Notes under the pieces: generated by a model
Told to the model about the DNA's origin: nothing
The model's input: only the letters and a program-made list of their open reading frames with translations
Database searches by the model: none
In this document: positions 35,500 to 47,467 of the stretch, in pieces
How the letters are laid out: every line of letters begins with the position of its first letter
Position numbering within the stretch: the stretch's first letter is position 1
Position numbers and translations under genes: made by a program
NCBI GenBank assembly: GCA_025617745.1
Contig: CM046853.1
Span: forward strand, 48,476,934 to 48,540,933
Reading direction: 5' to 3'
Length of the DNA: 64,000 nucleotides
Source of the DNA: Heliocidaris erythrogramma
Lineage: Eukaryota; Echinodermata; Echinoidea; Camarodonta; Echinometridae

Positions 35500-35860
35500 A
35501 GGAGACAGTGACTAAATTAGCATAATTAATTTTGTAGACAAAATTTCAAAATTCCGTGTAGAAGTTTAATGAACCTCATGAAAGTCTTTCAGATGGAACA
35601 AAAAAAATTGAAATCGGTCAATAAATGGAGAAGCAATTTTTGTGATTTTTGAGAAATGCGCATAAATTAGCATATTTAATGAGTTTCAAAATTCTGTGTA
35701 GAAGTTTCGAATCCCCCACCTAGTGCTATCATATAAAGCAAACGGAATTAAAATCGGGTAAGAAATGGCGAAGAAGAAGCATTTTGAAATTGTGGACGGA
35801 CGACGGACACCTCGCCACGGCATAAGCTCATCTGGCCCATTCGGGCCGGATGAGCTAAAA
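35500..35860 (+). mobile_element. Helentron-like 3' end with hairpin and CTAA terminus
   Basis: The hairpin GCTCATCTGGCCC-att-CGGGCCGGATGAGC (about 35824-35855) is followed directly by TAAAAA, so the end is CTAA. Upstream, two copies of TTTCAAAATTC(C/T)GTGTAGAAGTTT lie about 140 bp apart. The architecture repeats that at 31353. No matching 5' end is found, so the copy is probably truncated. Confidence 0.45.
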
Positions 35861-36092
35861 ATGGAAACCTCCAAAAATGATCCAGGAAAACTGGCAAAGA
35901 AATGTGGTAAAATTTTAACTAACAACCAATAATTCTTTTTTTTAAATCACTGCTATGAAATGTCTCTTGTTCTATATCCAAAGGAACACACTAGCAAAAA
36001 CCAAAGACACGTGACCCACACGCACCATCCTTGCCTAACACTACAGCTTAACAGGTTTATGTGTGTAGCTCCACTCATACAATATACAAGGT

Positions 36093-36435
36093 TATCTTAA
36101 AAGGAGCGACAAGTCGCAATCTATGGGCGGTTTTACAGTTGGATGCTCCTTTCTCTGGATCAAAGTTCAAAGCGACTTCAATTTATCGCGCGCAGCTAAT
36201 AAAAGTTCGCACATTGACCCAAATTTGAGTAAACAAGATCGTGCGTTCTTTATTCCAGTATTTGAATCTCATTGGTCGGTTACGTATGTAGGGATTCGAG
36301 TTAACGATCACGCGAGGAATTCGGCAATAACATTCCTTCGGTAGCGCACGATTGGACCTGATTGTATCCGAATTTCCCCGAGTCAGGCCAACTGGTCAGG
36401 CCCATGGATTACCACTAGCCACTCCCTTTAAGATA
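36093..36435. mobile_element. 343-bp TIR element
   Basis: The left end TATCTTAAAAGGAGCGAC and the complement of the right end CACTCCCTTTAAGATA match. The similarity continues into CAATCTATGGGC / GCCCATGGATT. Non-coding. Confidence 0.7.
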
Positions 36436-37125
36436 GCTCTCAGTCTTGTCAGCACCGGCTCTTAATTTTAAGCTTTAGATATTCTCCATGAACTAAGTGG
36501 CAAAAAACAGAGCCTAACAGTGGAAAAGAAATGCTGTCAGGAGTTCTTAGAATGGTCTGGCAAATGATATAGTCTGGTGTCTGGATTCTTAAATTGTTAT
36601 TTAAGAAGAATTATAATAATTTTAATTTAAGTGATTAGTAGAGTACCAAAAGTCCAATCAAATTCAAATAGTACAATTCATCAAGACAATGGCTAGTAGT
36701 AGTATGACTATGAGGTTCAAAAATCATAAAATCTACATCAATAACATAGTCTGCAATGACAAACTCTAGTAAGACCTGACTTGCCATACAGTCTCAAAAT
36801 ACAAAACTTCAAGTTCAACACTAAAGACAACAGGGACTTCTACCCACCTGTCCACTCAGCCAGCTAGCCCAGTCTAAAAAGCACACATCATATCAACGCT
36901 AATCTGATAGGACACCGAGCCGGAGCCACTGTGGTAGAAGTTGTCCTGATCCCCGGCCCTTGCAAATGCACTACAAATGCACTGCATGCATGCTGGCTGC
37001 AGCAGCAATGTTTACATGCAGCAGAAATGGGCGGAGTCTTTCAATTATTATGATCGATTGTCCTTGTCTATGGTAATATGTCGCCATCTGCCGGCTGAGA
37101 CCCTAACATCGTCATTCTCCTCTGA

Positions 37126-37149
37126 TAGATAGATAGAAGGTAGATAGGT

Positions 37150-37190
<41 letters not shown>

Positions 37191-37316
37191 TATAGATAGA
37201 TAGATAGATAGATAGAAAGATAGATAGCTATAGAGATAGATAGATAGACAGATAGATAGACAGATAGATAGACAGATAGATAGATAGATAGATAGTAGAT
37301 CGATAGATAGATAAAC
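37126..37316. repeat. (GATA)n microsatellite
   Basis: GATAGATA repeats with interspersed CAGATA and AGGTAGATA. The 127-aa ORF across it is an artefact. Confidence 0.9.
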
Positions 37317-37460
37317 AGGAATGCAGTGGCGTATCTAGGCCTTGGCTGGAGGGGGGGACATCCAAGCAAATGGTTATCCAGAAGAAAATAAATCCTTTCA
37401 GGCCCTAATTTGCGTAGAAAGAGTTGAAGGTGGAGGGGGTATACATGGTATAGGAGGTCT

Positions 37461-37595
37461 GGGCCCCGTTTTATAAAACTTGTTATCAATAACAAGTTAA
37501 TCTACTGGAATACTTGCATCTGATTGGCCGAGAGCAAATATGTCGTAGAAATGGGGCTGTTGTTATTGATAACTAGTTTTATGAAACGGGGCCCT
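37461..37595. mobile_element. Palindromic MITE, AACTTGTTATCAATA family, copy 2
   Basis: GGGCCCCGTTTTATAAAACT at the left and AGTTTTATGAAACGGGGCCC at the right. The core TCTGATTGGCCGAGAGCAAA matches the copy at 961-1109. Confidence 0.8.
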
Positions 37596-38427
37596 GATGT
37601 TCATTTTACTCATCTATTCATACTGTCTAAATTGTGTTATATATATATTTTTATTTGATATCTTAGCAACAGCACAATGTGTCATAGATATTTTCAAGGG
37701 AGCGAAGGGAGCCTTATTGCCTCATTACGTTTTTATCACAGAGACTCTGTTTGGCTTTACGCGTGTCCCATTATTAGCCCTGCTTATTGTTTAGCGAGGT
37801 CGCATTGCGACAGAGCGAGAAAATCTTCGAAAAAATTACAAAAATCTATGAGGTTTAAAAAGCAAGTTGGTTGCTATTTCCTTTGAAATAAATGCTTCAT
37901 AATAACTAAAAGAGTCAAGGATTTTTATGGTTGAAAATCTGTCAAGGTCGGGGACAAATTACCCTCCTTGCAACCCTTCAAATTCGCTAGCGCAGGGGCG
38001 GACAAGCCATGGGGAGTTTGGGCCCCTCGATGTTTTTGCTCGAGCGCCGTCAATTTGTGGTTTTAGGACCGATAGATAAAAAAAGAAGGCCTCGTGATCA
38101 AAAAGAGAATTTTTGAAAATACAAATTTTCGACAAGGCACATTAATTTTGCCCGCCATAAACGTTCTCCGATAATGAGAACTGTACTGCCACCTGTTATT
38201 TACAACCCCCACCCTCCCCACCCCTTCCCATCCGCCCCCACACCACTTATTTACTTTGATGTTGAGCAACTGTAAAATACCGTATTAGTCCAGCAGATTG
38301 GTGAAGAAAATCGATGGAATTGTGCACTTTTTCATAAAAGCATGAAATATGGCATGTAGGAAGAGTTTTTTATGCCGAATAATTCTGGATATGGGGCTAA
38401 CAAAAATTTAGGCCCTGGTGCCTGTTG

Positions 38428-40964
38428 TGCCCATTTCTTTCTTCTTTTTTTTTTTTTTTTTTTTTAATGGCCCTCTCAGGGTCTTGATCCCCTTCAAAGT
38501 TGATGTAATCAAAATTAATTTAGTTTGATATAATGAAATATCATGTAGTATTTCCCGGCCTCTAAAATCAAACAAATGCTTTAGGTGCCCATTTTTAAAA
38601 TAAAGGGCCATCCTAAATATCAACATATTATAAAGTCACTGATATGTTGAATATATAAAATGCTTTTAATTATGATCAGTCTACATTACATCTTTGAAAT
38701 TAACAACATAGGTTCCACAGGTGCCCATTATAACATAAAAGGCCCATAAATGCCCACATAATTTATCTGAAAATAAGATTTTTAAAAATTATTTGGTTTA
38801 AATTTGAAATGGTAGACATTAATTTGGAAATCAAGGTCATATAAAAATCCCACTTTAGGAATCACATGGGCCCATTGATGGCCCATCAAGAGGGTTCAAC
38901 ACGGCCCCGAAGTGTTTGAATATGCATAATAACTTTGAGCTTGGGCCTATAAAGTATAACTATTGACAAGGTAGTATGTTTTACAAGCAGAATACCTCTA
39001 GTGCAGGGTCATTTCCTTTCATTAAGATGGCCGTCATATTAAAAGTGACCACTGGTCTGTTTCAAGATGTGGTTATTTGCATTAGGTTTGCTGTGTCTTG
39101 AAGCTTATAACTTATAGGGAGAAAGTTATGGATGTTGGAACTTTTTTTGCCTAAAATAGACATAAGCGAGTTACAATGATGTATTTGGTTGGGACATAAT
39201 GAAACCAAGGTAAAGGTATATCTTATAATGCTGAAAATTTAAATAGTGGGGAATTTCATTTCCAAGATTGCCATCAAATTGAAAAAATACTACATAAGCG
39301 TCGAAATGTAATTTGCATCTGATAATTTTGCATTTTGGCATAAGGCATCAATGCCAAATGGTTAATATGCTAAAGAATCATGTATTCAGGCTCGCTTTCT
39401 TTGAAGGAACATCCATATCCTTAATGTCAAGTTGCTCTGAAAAGAAAGAAAAAAGTCAGAAAAGTAGATTGTAATAAGTTTGAACGAAATCGGACAAGCA
39501 ATATGAAAGTTGTAATCGGTATACAAATGGGAATTTCAAATTGGCCGAACCGGCGGACATCTCTCCCATTTGTTCCAAAACACAGAATGACTAAAATGTC
39601 AACTTTCAATAAAAAAAAATACTGAAATATATTTTTAGTATTGCCCCGAGGGAAAAGGGGCTTGAGAAAAAAGAAAATTAATGGTGTACCACCGTGTACG
39701 ACAAAATCGAGAGTTGACTGGGAAAACCTCACAAGCGACTGACCCAACTGTAAATTTGCGATTCAAATAGTGATATCATTTCTCAAACATTGATAAGTTT
39801 CTTATTCTTAAGCCGATTTCTTTCAAACTTTCATCATTTTGTTTCTCCTTCTTTCTTATTTTACACAAATCAACTTATTACAAAGTTTGGATTGCCCTTT
39901 AATAGGTGTTGCAGATTTTTATAAAGAATACAGATTTGGCATCTTTATAAATCTTACGATGTCTAGGTTGTTTTGTAAAGACATATCAGTTTTGTCTTTT
40001 ATCAATATGGCCACGAATATGAAAAAAGAGGAAAGTGCAGTTTTATCACTTACTTGTTTTTTATCTGATTATAGGTTTATGTTGGCATAATAATTTATTT
40101 GTAAAGTTTGTATTGTTTGCTTCATCGGGACATTAATGTATATTTTTCATGAATAACTCTTCAATAACAAGAGAAGCATGTTTTAAATGTTAGATTGATA
40201 TTTTCTGTTTATAGAAATTTCCAGCATATCAGTACTAAATTCCACACTTTTATACCAACTTATAAGCTTCCAGATACAACGTAAACTTTAAAATACCAAC
40301 AGTCACATTTTAAATCACAACGGAAGCCATTTTGAATGTGACGGTCATCTTGATGCACTGAAGAGACCCAACTCTTCTGCCTATAATAACCAGCTTGCAA
40401 ATAGCTTTGCTTTAAAGCCCAAACTCAAGTTACATGCAAGTAGGCATTTTAACGCTTTGGCAGCTATTTTGAATTTGTTGAAATTTGCCAACCTCTGTCA
40501 GGGAATTAATCAAACATAATTGTCAAGAATGGGCCATCAATGGGCCTATGTGGCCTGCTAAAGTGAGCTTTTTATATAACCTCGCTTTCAAAATTGACGT
40601 CTATACCATTAGAAATTAGAAAGAAAGATATTTGAAAATTATGTTTTAGGCCTTTTGGGGCCCTTTTTTGTGGTCATAATGGGCACGCACCTGCGCCACA
40701 TTATCTCATTGATTTCAAAGATGTAACGTCTGCTGATCACAAATAGGAGCATTTTACTTATATATTCAACAAATCAGTGACTTTATAATATTTTGATATA
40801 TAGGATGGCCCTTTATGTGTAAAATGGGCACCTAAAGCATTTGTCTAATTTTATAGAGGCCGGGAAATACTACATAATATTTCATTATATCAAACTAGAT
40901 TTGACTGCATCAACTTTGAAGGGAAAAGACCTTGAGAGGGCCAATTTAAAAAAAAATGGGCATG
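38428..40964. mobile_element. Large diverged inverted repeat, arms about 0.7 kb
   Basis: The left arm (38428 to about 39150) reappears reversed at about 40210-40964. Matching blocks, with the right arm complemented: AATGGCCCTCTCAGGGTCTT, TATTTCCCGGCCTCTAAAAT, AAATGCTTTAGGTGCCCAT, TATAAAGTCACTGAT, GGTGCCCATTA, GGCCCATTGATGGCCCAT, GAAGCTTATAA. The spacer of about 1.06 kb contains a TTAA-type element. No transposase ORF is seen. It could be a TIR transposon relic or two facing copies of one repeat. Confidence 0.7.
39411..39902. mobile_element. Degenerate TTAA-type element, related to the AAGTCCACC family
   Basis: The left end AAGGAACATCC and the right end GGATTGCCCTTTAA are weak terminal repeats. 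The interior shares GTTGTAATCGG, CATCTCTCCCATTTG and TTTCTCCTTCTTTCTTATTTT with the two better copies. It sits in the spacer of the large inverted repeat at 38428-40964. Confidence 0.55.
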
Positions 40965-41103
40965 TCAAAAAAAATATCCAGTTTTATAACACAAGACTGC
41001 ATATTGCTACATTTAGGGCCTGTCCTTAATTAGTGTTCTTTAATCTATTAGAAAAAACGCAAACAATATTGAAGGCAATGGTCTAACATGCAATTGAAAA
41101 GAG

Positions 41104-42552
41104 TTAATTGAAAAGGTATTGAAAAGAGTTAATGTCGCCAAATGTCTTGGTATATTAATTGATGAAGAATTGAATTGGTCCAAACACGTTGACAAAGTAA
41201 CAAAGGTAACGCAGAGAAATGTCAGTGTAATAAAACGAGCGAAGGATTATTTACCATTAACATCTTTAAAGATGCTGTATAATGCACTCGTGTTGCCTCA
41301 CTTTGATTATTGTTCCTCTGTGTGGTCAAATCGATATCAGGAACAAACGTGTAAGCTTCAGAAAGTTCAAAAACGAGCTGCTAGAATAATTTCAAACAAA
41401 AGTTATGAGACTCCATCAAGTGAATTAATTAGCAATCTGAAATGGATGCCAATTGAGAAACGATTTGAATTTCAGCGTGTTACTATGATGTTCAAGTGTA
41501 CACACAATTTGGCACCATCCTATTTACAAGAAAGTTTAGTTAAAGTAAGTGACATTCATCAGTATCATACGAGGCAGGCAGATGAAGGTTTACTTTCTGT
41601 GCCAAAGTATAAAACGGAATGCTTTAAACATAGCCCCCTCGTATATTCAATTATAGCATGGAATCAGTTGGACAGATCACTAAAAATGGCAAGCTCTGTG
41701 AACACTTTTAAATATATGTTCAAAAGATCTTGCAAAATCTGTTCGCAATAAGAAATTTTATGAGTCATTCCTTATCGCAAAGGATTGGTTTGATTCGTTT
41801 ACATAACAGCATGGTAAATGAGTCATATTCATTCTTATTGCTAGAAAATTTCACTTGATGCTATTTTATATTTGTCTTCATCAGTAATATGTCATTTTTT
41901 GTTGCCCTGATTTGGAAAATATGTTTGATGGTTTGTTTCTTTGCCCAAAAATGTACGATGACATAATGCTTTTCAAAATGTATGAATGATTTCATATCAT
42001 TTATAATCAATAAATAATTTGCATTTTATTGTTTCATAAGAGACACTGTACAGTCGATTGTTATACTATATTACATGCAATCATTGTGTAATCTTTGAAT
42101 AAGTATACTACCCTATAATATGTTTTGTAAATATGTATATAACAATTTTGTTTCTATACTGAGCTAAAGTAGTCTTTATACTTCTTGTATGTACTTTCAA
42201 AATTATACAATGCCATTTCAAAATAACCCATATATAAATGGTTATTTTTCAACAGATTTTTGAAAATATCACCGTCTATACATTATGAATTAAGATGACA
42301 GGAATGTGGAACAATTTGAACATTTTCGTAAAACCAATTTTGATTACGAGGATACCATATTCTTTGTATATACATGTATATATATATATTTATGTTTGTT
42401 CTTATTTTTTTTTTTGGTTATGAGTTTATTTTCATGATTTTGTTGGCTATTATTGTTACTTACTATTGCTATCAGGGCCTCATGGAAGACCACCAATATT
42501 GGTGATAATGAGTCACCCTGTATAAATATCAGAAATAAATAAATTCTTAATC
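41104..42552 (+). pseudogene. 3' end of a non-LTR retrotransposon (RT thumb/C-terminus plus 3' UTR)
   Basis: The ORF from 41119 (210 codons) begins VNVAKCLGILIDEELNWSKH, continues LYNALVLPHFDYCSSVWS and KLQKVQKRAARIIS, and ends near 41751. This order is the conserved region after the RT palm in Jockey/CR1-type ORF2. No YADD or endonuclease lies upstream, so the copy is 5' truncated, as is usual for LINEs. About 0.8 kb of non-coding sequence follows, then a hairpin ACCACCAATATTGGTG (about 42490) and an AATAAATAAAT end at 42534-42544. The ORF is open to its stop, which suggests a fairly recent insertion. Confidence 0.85.
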
Positions 42553-42627
42553 AAACGGCCGGTCATCTCCCCTCCCTCCCCGCTCTCTCTTTCTCCCTCT
42601 CTCTCCCTCTCTCGCTCTTTTTTCTCC

Positions 42628-43108
42628 ATGGGTGTCGAACCGGAGGGGGATTGGGGGGGGGGGGGGGTATATATATATATTTTTTTTAATTGATTGTATT
42701 ATCAATCAAATATTATCACCCCTCCCCCCTCCCAACATCTTTGGATAAAATAAATAAGAATTATATTTGATCTTGAAATGCCATCACATTATTTAATGAT
42801 TAGAAGTAAGGAAATAAGAAATGCCATAATTTCAATGCGAAAATATCGAAGAAAATTCGTCCGCTCGCATCGTTATTTTCAATTAAGGGGCTCCGTCCAT
42901 TGGTGTAGATCCATGAATTTCTTCTATTTTGTTCATTAAAATCCATTTGGGATGCTCTAAAATGCAAGTGTTATAGACATATTTTTGAAAAAGTCCCCGT
43001 TGTGTGGGACGGGGGATACCCCCTCCTACACCCTACCCCGCTCGGTCGCTTCGCTCCCTCGTCTGTCATCCCCCCCCCCCCCATCACGAACACGGATTGA
43101 CACCCCTG
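42628..43108. mobile_element. 0.48-kb TIR element with G/C-tract ends
   Basis: The left end CCATGGGTGTCGAACCGGAG followed by a G run and the right end C run followed by ATCACGAACACGGATTGACA are imperfect complements (CA(T/G)GGGTGTC(A/G)A). It borders the segmental duplication. Confidence 0.5.
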
Positions 43109-43900
43109 CTTGTCTCTCCGTCTCTTTCTCTCTCATCTCTGTCTTTATCTCTCTCCCTTATCTGCTGTTACTGTTTCTTTCTCTCACTTTTATAGCATTA
43201 TAACTGAATACAATCTCTCATTCGATTAAAAAAACACCCTTATTTATTTCAAATTACATCTTTCTTGTATCTCTTTTTTATTCTAATTTGAAATTAAAGA
43301 TTTGGGATATCCACCAAATAATATACATTAATTTTATTCTCATACTAACTCGGCAACGAAAATCAACAGGAGTTGGTCTAGCGGTAACGTTTACGATCAG
43401 CTCCTTGCATTCGCCTACAAACTGACTCTGAGCGGACCCAGGTTCGAATCTCAGTCACGTCTTTCGGATGTTGACGTTAAAGGTAAATAAAGAATAGTAA
43501 ATAACCATATTTGATTGATACTCGTCTGTAAAACCCCAATTAACAAGAATAACAACACATGAGACAAATTTTCGAGAGATTGACGTATTTTAGAATTTGT
43601 TTTTATTCAAAATAAGATATTACAATCTACAACAATTTTTATTCCATACAGATCAGAATCAAAATGTTAGTCGAAAACAAGACCAATCCGAAAAGAAATC
43701 AATCTAAATCTATTATTACGCGATTAGTTTGTTCAAATCAATAGGTTCAAAACAGCTTTTCTGAAAAAAATATATTTCAAATCAATCATTCCAACCAGCC
43801 AGATGATAGAAAAGGGGAGATGACATTCCATATTTACCATTTCAAGATACATACTTGCATAAGCTTTGTGTGCCATATATCCTCTTTTAGTTTATGCAAG
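43090..43900 (+). repeat. Segmental duplication block A, copy 1
   Basis: Collinear, same-strand similarity to 53880-54570. Shared phrases include GTCTCCGTCTCTTTCTC, AAAGATTTGGGA, AAAACAAGACCAATCC, TTTCAAATCAAT, CCAGCCAGATG and GAGATGACATT. Copy 1 carries an extra tRNA-related insertion at about 43372-43545. Confidence 0.75.
43372..43545 (+). mobile_element. tRNA-headed SINE inserted in duplication copy 1
   Basis: An A box (TTGGTCTAGCGG) and a B box (GGTTCGAATCTC) are spaced as in a tRNA with a long variable arm. The 5' and 3' acceptor halves do not pair well, so it is not a working tRNA. The paralogous site near 54190-54215 lacks it, an apparent empty site. Confidence 0.6.
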
Positions 43901-45924
43901 AAGGTTCAAACAGATGGAGTCATAACAGAGAGCTTCCCTTTGAAGCGAGCTTCGATGCCACCACAAAAACATGACAAATATGCGCTTTCCGAAAACATTC
44001 TTCCGAACGAGGAAACAAATCAAATTCCGTTTTATTGCAAAACCATTGAAGGATATTCTGTTATAATGATAATTAGTTTTCGCAAACCCAAATGTAACTT
44101 CGAATTAGTGCACATGCATGACATAACAAGGTTCAAGCGAACATATTTAGTGCCAAAAATACCAGAACTGCGATGACAATTTCTTGACAGGCCGCGTGTG
44201 CCCACTACTTTGGTTGGCTTTATTTCCTAGAGCCATCTTTCACGATAGTAATATATGGAATTTAATAATCGGAATTAAGCGGAAAGGTGTTAAAATTCCC
44301 CTTAAAGAGGCATACATTTGTTATACTTTTAAGGCTATATCTCAAAAAAATCGTTCATCCTGAGGCAGGGAAATGATCAATTGATACCAACTTGCACCCC
44401 AAGAAATTTGTAATACTCAAAATAATTGTACTACGTAAATTTTACATGAACTGATTTATAAACAATGGAGTTATTAAGGTTATAATGCCAAACAAGGGGT
44501 TTTCTCTACATCCAGAACATTTTGGGCAGCAAAGCTTGGTTTAGGGGCACTTTGTTGTTTTTTCAGGGGCGTGTTACTTCCTCTTCCCGATGGAAATTTT
44601 TGTCAGTTTTTATATTTTTGTAATGTACACCCATACCTCTTCCTTCTGACAAAATTGGTCCAGGAGCCTTAAGGGGAAAAATTTCCCACTATTTTTAGGG
44701 GCGGTCTGACAACCCATCCCGACGGAAATTTTGTCAGTTTTTGTGTTTTGGTAATGTATTGTCATACACCTCCCTTCTGACAAAGGCCCATTTGGGTGGC
44801 TCTGGGGGCCAAACCCGGCGGCTTCGTTCGAGCTGACAAGCTTTTTGTGAATGACATGGATGTCTAATATATAACTTTAAGGGGTGAAATCTCATTTTTT
44901 ATGTAAAATGGGGTGACTATTTCGGGAAAGCTATAGGCTCCCGGACTATGACAGAGTGAGCCTGTGTTCCGCTCAATATCGTATGCAGATTGAATTATTT
45001 TCACTCGTGAGTAACGAGTGACGCTAGGCAAACAATGACAAGCCGCCTAAAATTCATTGTCAGTGTCATTTCTTTGTAAAGATGAAATTTGAGTTTTAAA
45101 AAAATGTTTCCTTGCGAGGTCACACACGTTACTGTACTTTTTTTTTTAACTTCTGACCTAAGACAAGTATTATCATTGACCTTTTTGTTATTTAATCCAT
45201 ACACTTGTGTCTGTATTTGCTGTACAGGAAAAACCAACACACTTACAGGGGCGGAAAAAGTGGGGACACAGAGCAGGAAAATTACACAAAGGCGCAAAGT
45301 TTTAAGGTATGCCAGTTGAGTTTCAAAGGGGGGGGGGGGGCACGGGCTGGATTTGCCCCTATGTAGATCCGCCACTGCACTTGGCAAGTTATACTAAAAT
45401 AAGAGGGCTCACAACAGTCTAATTCCCTGTTGTTGATTTTTTTTCACACACGTGACTAAGAATGGTCCAAAACATAAAGCATGAAACATAAAACATGAAA
45501 TCCCCCCTTTTTTATATACATGTATACTGACATAATTATGTACATAAAATATTTCACAAATAGTCATGATATTGATAAAGGACAATAACGGAGTTTTAGA
45601 ACTTATTATTGATTTAATCAGTTATCCCGGAAATTTTTAATGTAGAAAAGCTAGAGCCAGAGTAGTTTCTGAATTTATTTTGAGAATAGTATAACAACAT
45701 GATCGAATTTAATTTTCATTTTCAAAATGAGGGGGCACTATTTTCCCCATGAATGCTGACGAAATTTCACTTTTCCCCCGGCCCCTTCCCTTTTGCGATA
45801 CCCTCTAGGATGATGTATACTTCTTCTGTCCACTCTGCCCCCAAACAAACAAAACAACACCCCCCCCCCCCCGGATTTCCTGTTTCTTGGTGGAGTATAA
45901 ACTACCTAGAAAGTAACTGTCTGT
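43900..45924. other. No gene recognised; local tandem duplication
   Basis: A block with GATGGAAATTTTTGTCAGTTTTTxTxTTTTxGTAATGTA and TTCTGACAAA is present twice (about 44600-44660 and 44730-44790). G and C runs lie near 45330 and 45860. ORFs of up to 128 codons show no domain. Confidence 0.4.
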
Positions 45925-47010
45925 TCATGGGGCTTGTAAAAACGCTCTCAGTGATCGGGAGGGAAGGGGAATCTCACGAAGGGATCCGGTGAAGATACAT
46001 CGAAACACCTTCTTGAAATCTGTGTGTTTGCATGCATAGATAAATGGATTCATTGCAGAGTTGCTCAAGCACAGACACACAGAAATAATAGAAAGCGTAG
46101 CATTCGAGCTGTCTATGAAGATAGCAAAGGGTAGAAAACACAAGAGAAAGACCGCGGTAACGAGTACAAGACTCTTTGTGATCGTAATTTCACGAGCTTT
46201 CAAACCGTTAACCGCGGCTGGTATCTGAGGAACTGGTCTTCCAGGCATTTCTTCTTGGTCACGTTGGTCTTGATGGCTGGATGCCGGTTCGTTCCGATTG
46301 GCGTTGTCTTGTACCTGATCTGATGGGGCTGCTTCTGCAGCAGCGGCTATTCTTCTCGCGTGAGTTCGAACATAAAGAGCGATTTTTATATAGCAAATCA
46401 ATATCAGCGAAATACAACTGAAAATATAAACTGCGTTGCTTATCGTACCAAAGAGACTGGCTACATTTCCATTCAGATGTCTATATAATTTTGTCTGTGA
46501 GTCGTAAGTCAGCCGGATTCCATTCAAATAAAATACCAAGCTCACTGCACCCGGTAAGGCCCATGTTATAATAACCATTAATGTTGTTTTCATCTTCGTG
46601 AAAAGTTTGTTATAGATGCTTATTGGTGCGGTTATCTTGACACACCTATTCAAAGCAATCGTTGCCAAGTTCAAGATGCTGGTATATATACAAACCGTCA
46701 TTAACATTCCAAACACAGTGACAACAATGTCTGGTAGTGACGGTTGAAATGGTGTCAAGAGAGCAACGACTTGCAGAGGAATTAACAAGCATGTTAACAA
46801 GTCACAGAGTGCTAGGTTGACCACAAAGACGTTAGTTTTGGTTTGTAGTTTAGTCGACAGACACACCGAGAGAATCGTCAAGCTGTTGCCTGTTATTCCA
46901 GTGACTGTTATCAAGATGAGTAAAGATGCAGTGATATACTGAGAAGAATCGCCCAATACCACATGCCCACATGCAGGTGACCCATTGGTTGAATTTGTTT
47001 CTTGAAACAT
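45925..47010 (-). CDS. Intronless class A (rhodopsin-like) G protein-coupled receptor, intact
   Basis: A single open frame of 361 residues. There is an N-glycosylation sequon at Asn6, then seven hydrophobic segments with family hallmarks: TM1 GN (Asn42), TM2 NLALCDLL (Asp70), an NRC triplet (121-123) where DRY is usual, Trp150 in TM4, CFLP (291-294) in TM6 and NPFIY (321-325) in TM7. Intracellular loop 3 (about 213-280) is long, Ala/Gln/Pro-rich and hydrophilic. I see no conserved TM3/ECL2 cysteine pair. The receptor should sit in the plasma membrane and signal through G proteins; its ligand is unknown. Sea urchins are known for large sets of rapidly evolving intronless receptors of this kind. 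A close paralogue lies at 55217-56305, inverted. The ATG at 47010 is chosen because the upstream and N-terminal sequences match the paralogue. Confidence 0.92.
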   Translation of the reverse strand: MFQETNSTNGSPACGHVVLGDSSQYITASLLILITVTGITGNSLTILSVCLSTKLQTKTNVFVVNLALCDLLTCLLIPLQVVALLTPFQPSLPDIVVTVFGMLMTVCIYTSILNLATIALNRCVKITAPISIYNKLFTKMKTTLMVIITWALPGAVSLVFYLNGIRLTYDSQTKLYRHLNGNVASLFGTISNAVYIFSCISLILICYIKIALYVRTHARRIAAAAEAAPSDQVQDNANRNEPASSHQDQRDQEEMPGRPVPQIPAAVNGLKAREITITKSLVLVTAVFLLCFLPFAIFIDSSNATLSIISVCLCLSNSAMNPFIYACKHTDFKKVFRCIFTGSLREIPLPSRSLRAFLQAP

Positions 47011-47068
47011 GATTAATGGAAATGGTAAATATCAGCAAATTGAACAACCAGCAGCGTGGATGATTATT

Positions 47069-47467
47069 AGTTTAAAGCTGATTAACTAATCAGCCCTAGA
47101 GCAAATTTTCCCTGTGTGAACATCGAACTATACGATTTTCGTACAGATACGAACTCGCGATCTCAAGACGGGTCAGAGCAGCCTTCAGATACGAAGTTCG
47201 TCTGGAGGAGGCAAGAGATGAACGGATATACGTCTCTAACTGGGCGGAGTTATAAGCCCTGGTGCGCGCTTTGATTGAAATTACCTGCTATTATTATGGG
47301 CAATGGTCCTAATACTGCGCATTTAATCAGCAGTGAAATCTCGAACGATCGCACCGAAATTTTGTGTGTGAATGACATCGTATGTAAAGCTAATTAGTTT
47401 AAAGCTCAGAATTTTACCCCTGTGTGAAAGCGGGGGAAGTAAAGTTAAAAGACTAAAGACTAACTAA
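47069..47467. mobile_element. Insertion of about 0.4 kb upstream of the intact GPCR gene
   Basis: The paralogous flank at 55155-55165 runs uninterrupted (GATCATCCACG). Here the matching flanks TAATCATCCACG-complement (ending about 47068) and CATCAACAAAATGATAACAGAATTC (from about 47480) are separated by extra sequence. The extra piece has related ends (TTAGTTTAAAGC and GACTAACTAA) and two direct TTTTxCCCTGTGTGAA blocks, so it is most simply a MITE. Confidence 0.6.

Noticed and set aside
37112-37495. 127-codon Tyr/Leu/Ser-rich ORF
   Set aside because: It is a translation of the (GATA)n microsatellite.
43820-44176. 118-codon ORF with unbiased composition
   Set aside because: No recognised domain and no splice or promoter support. 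It begins inside the duplicated block, but the frame is not maintained in the second copy at 54540.
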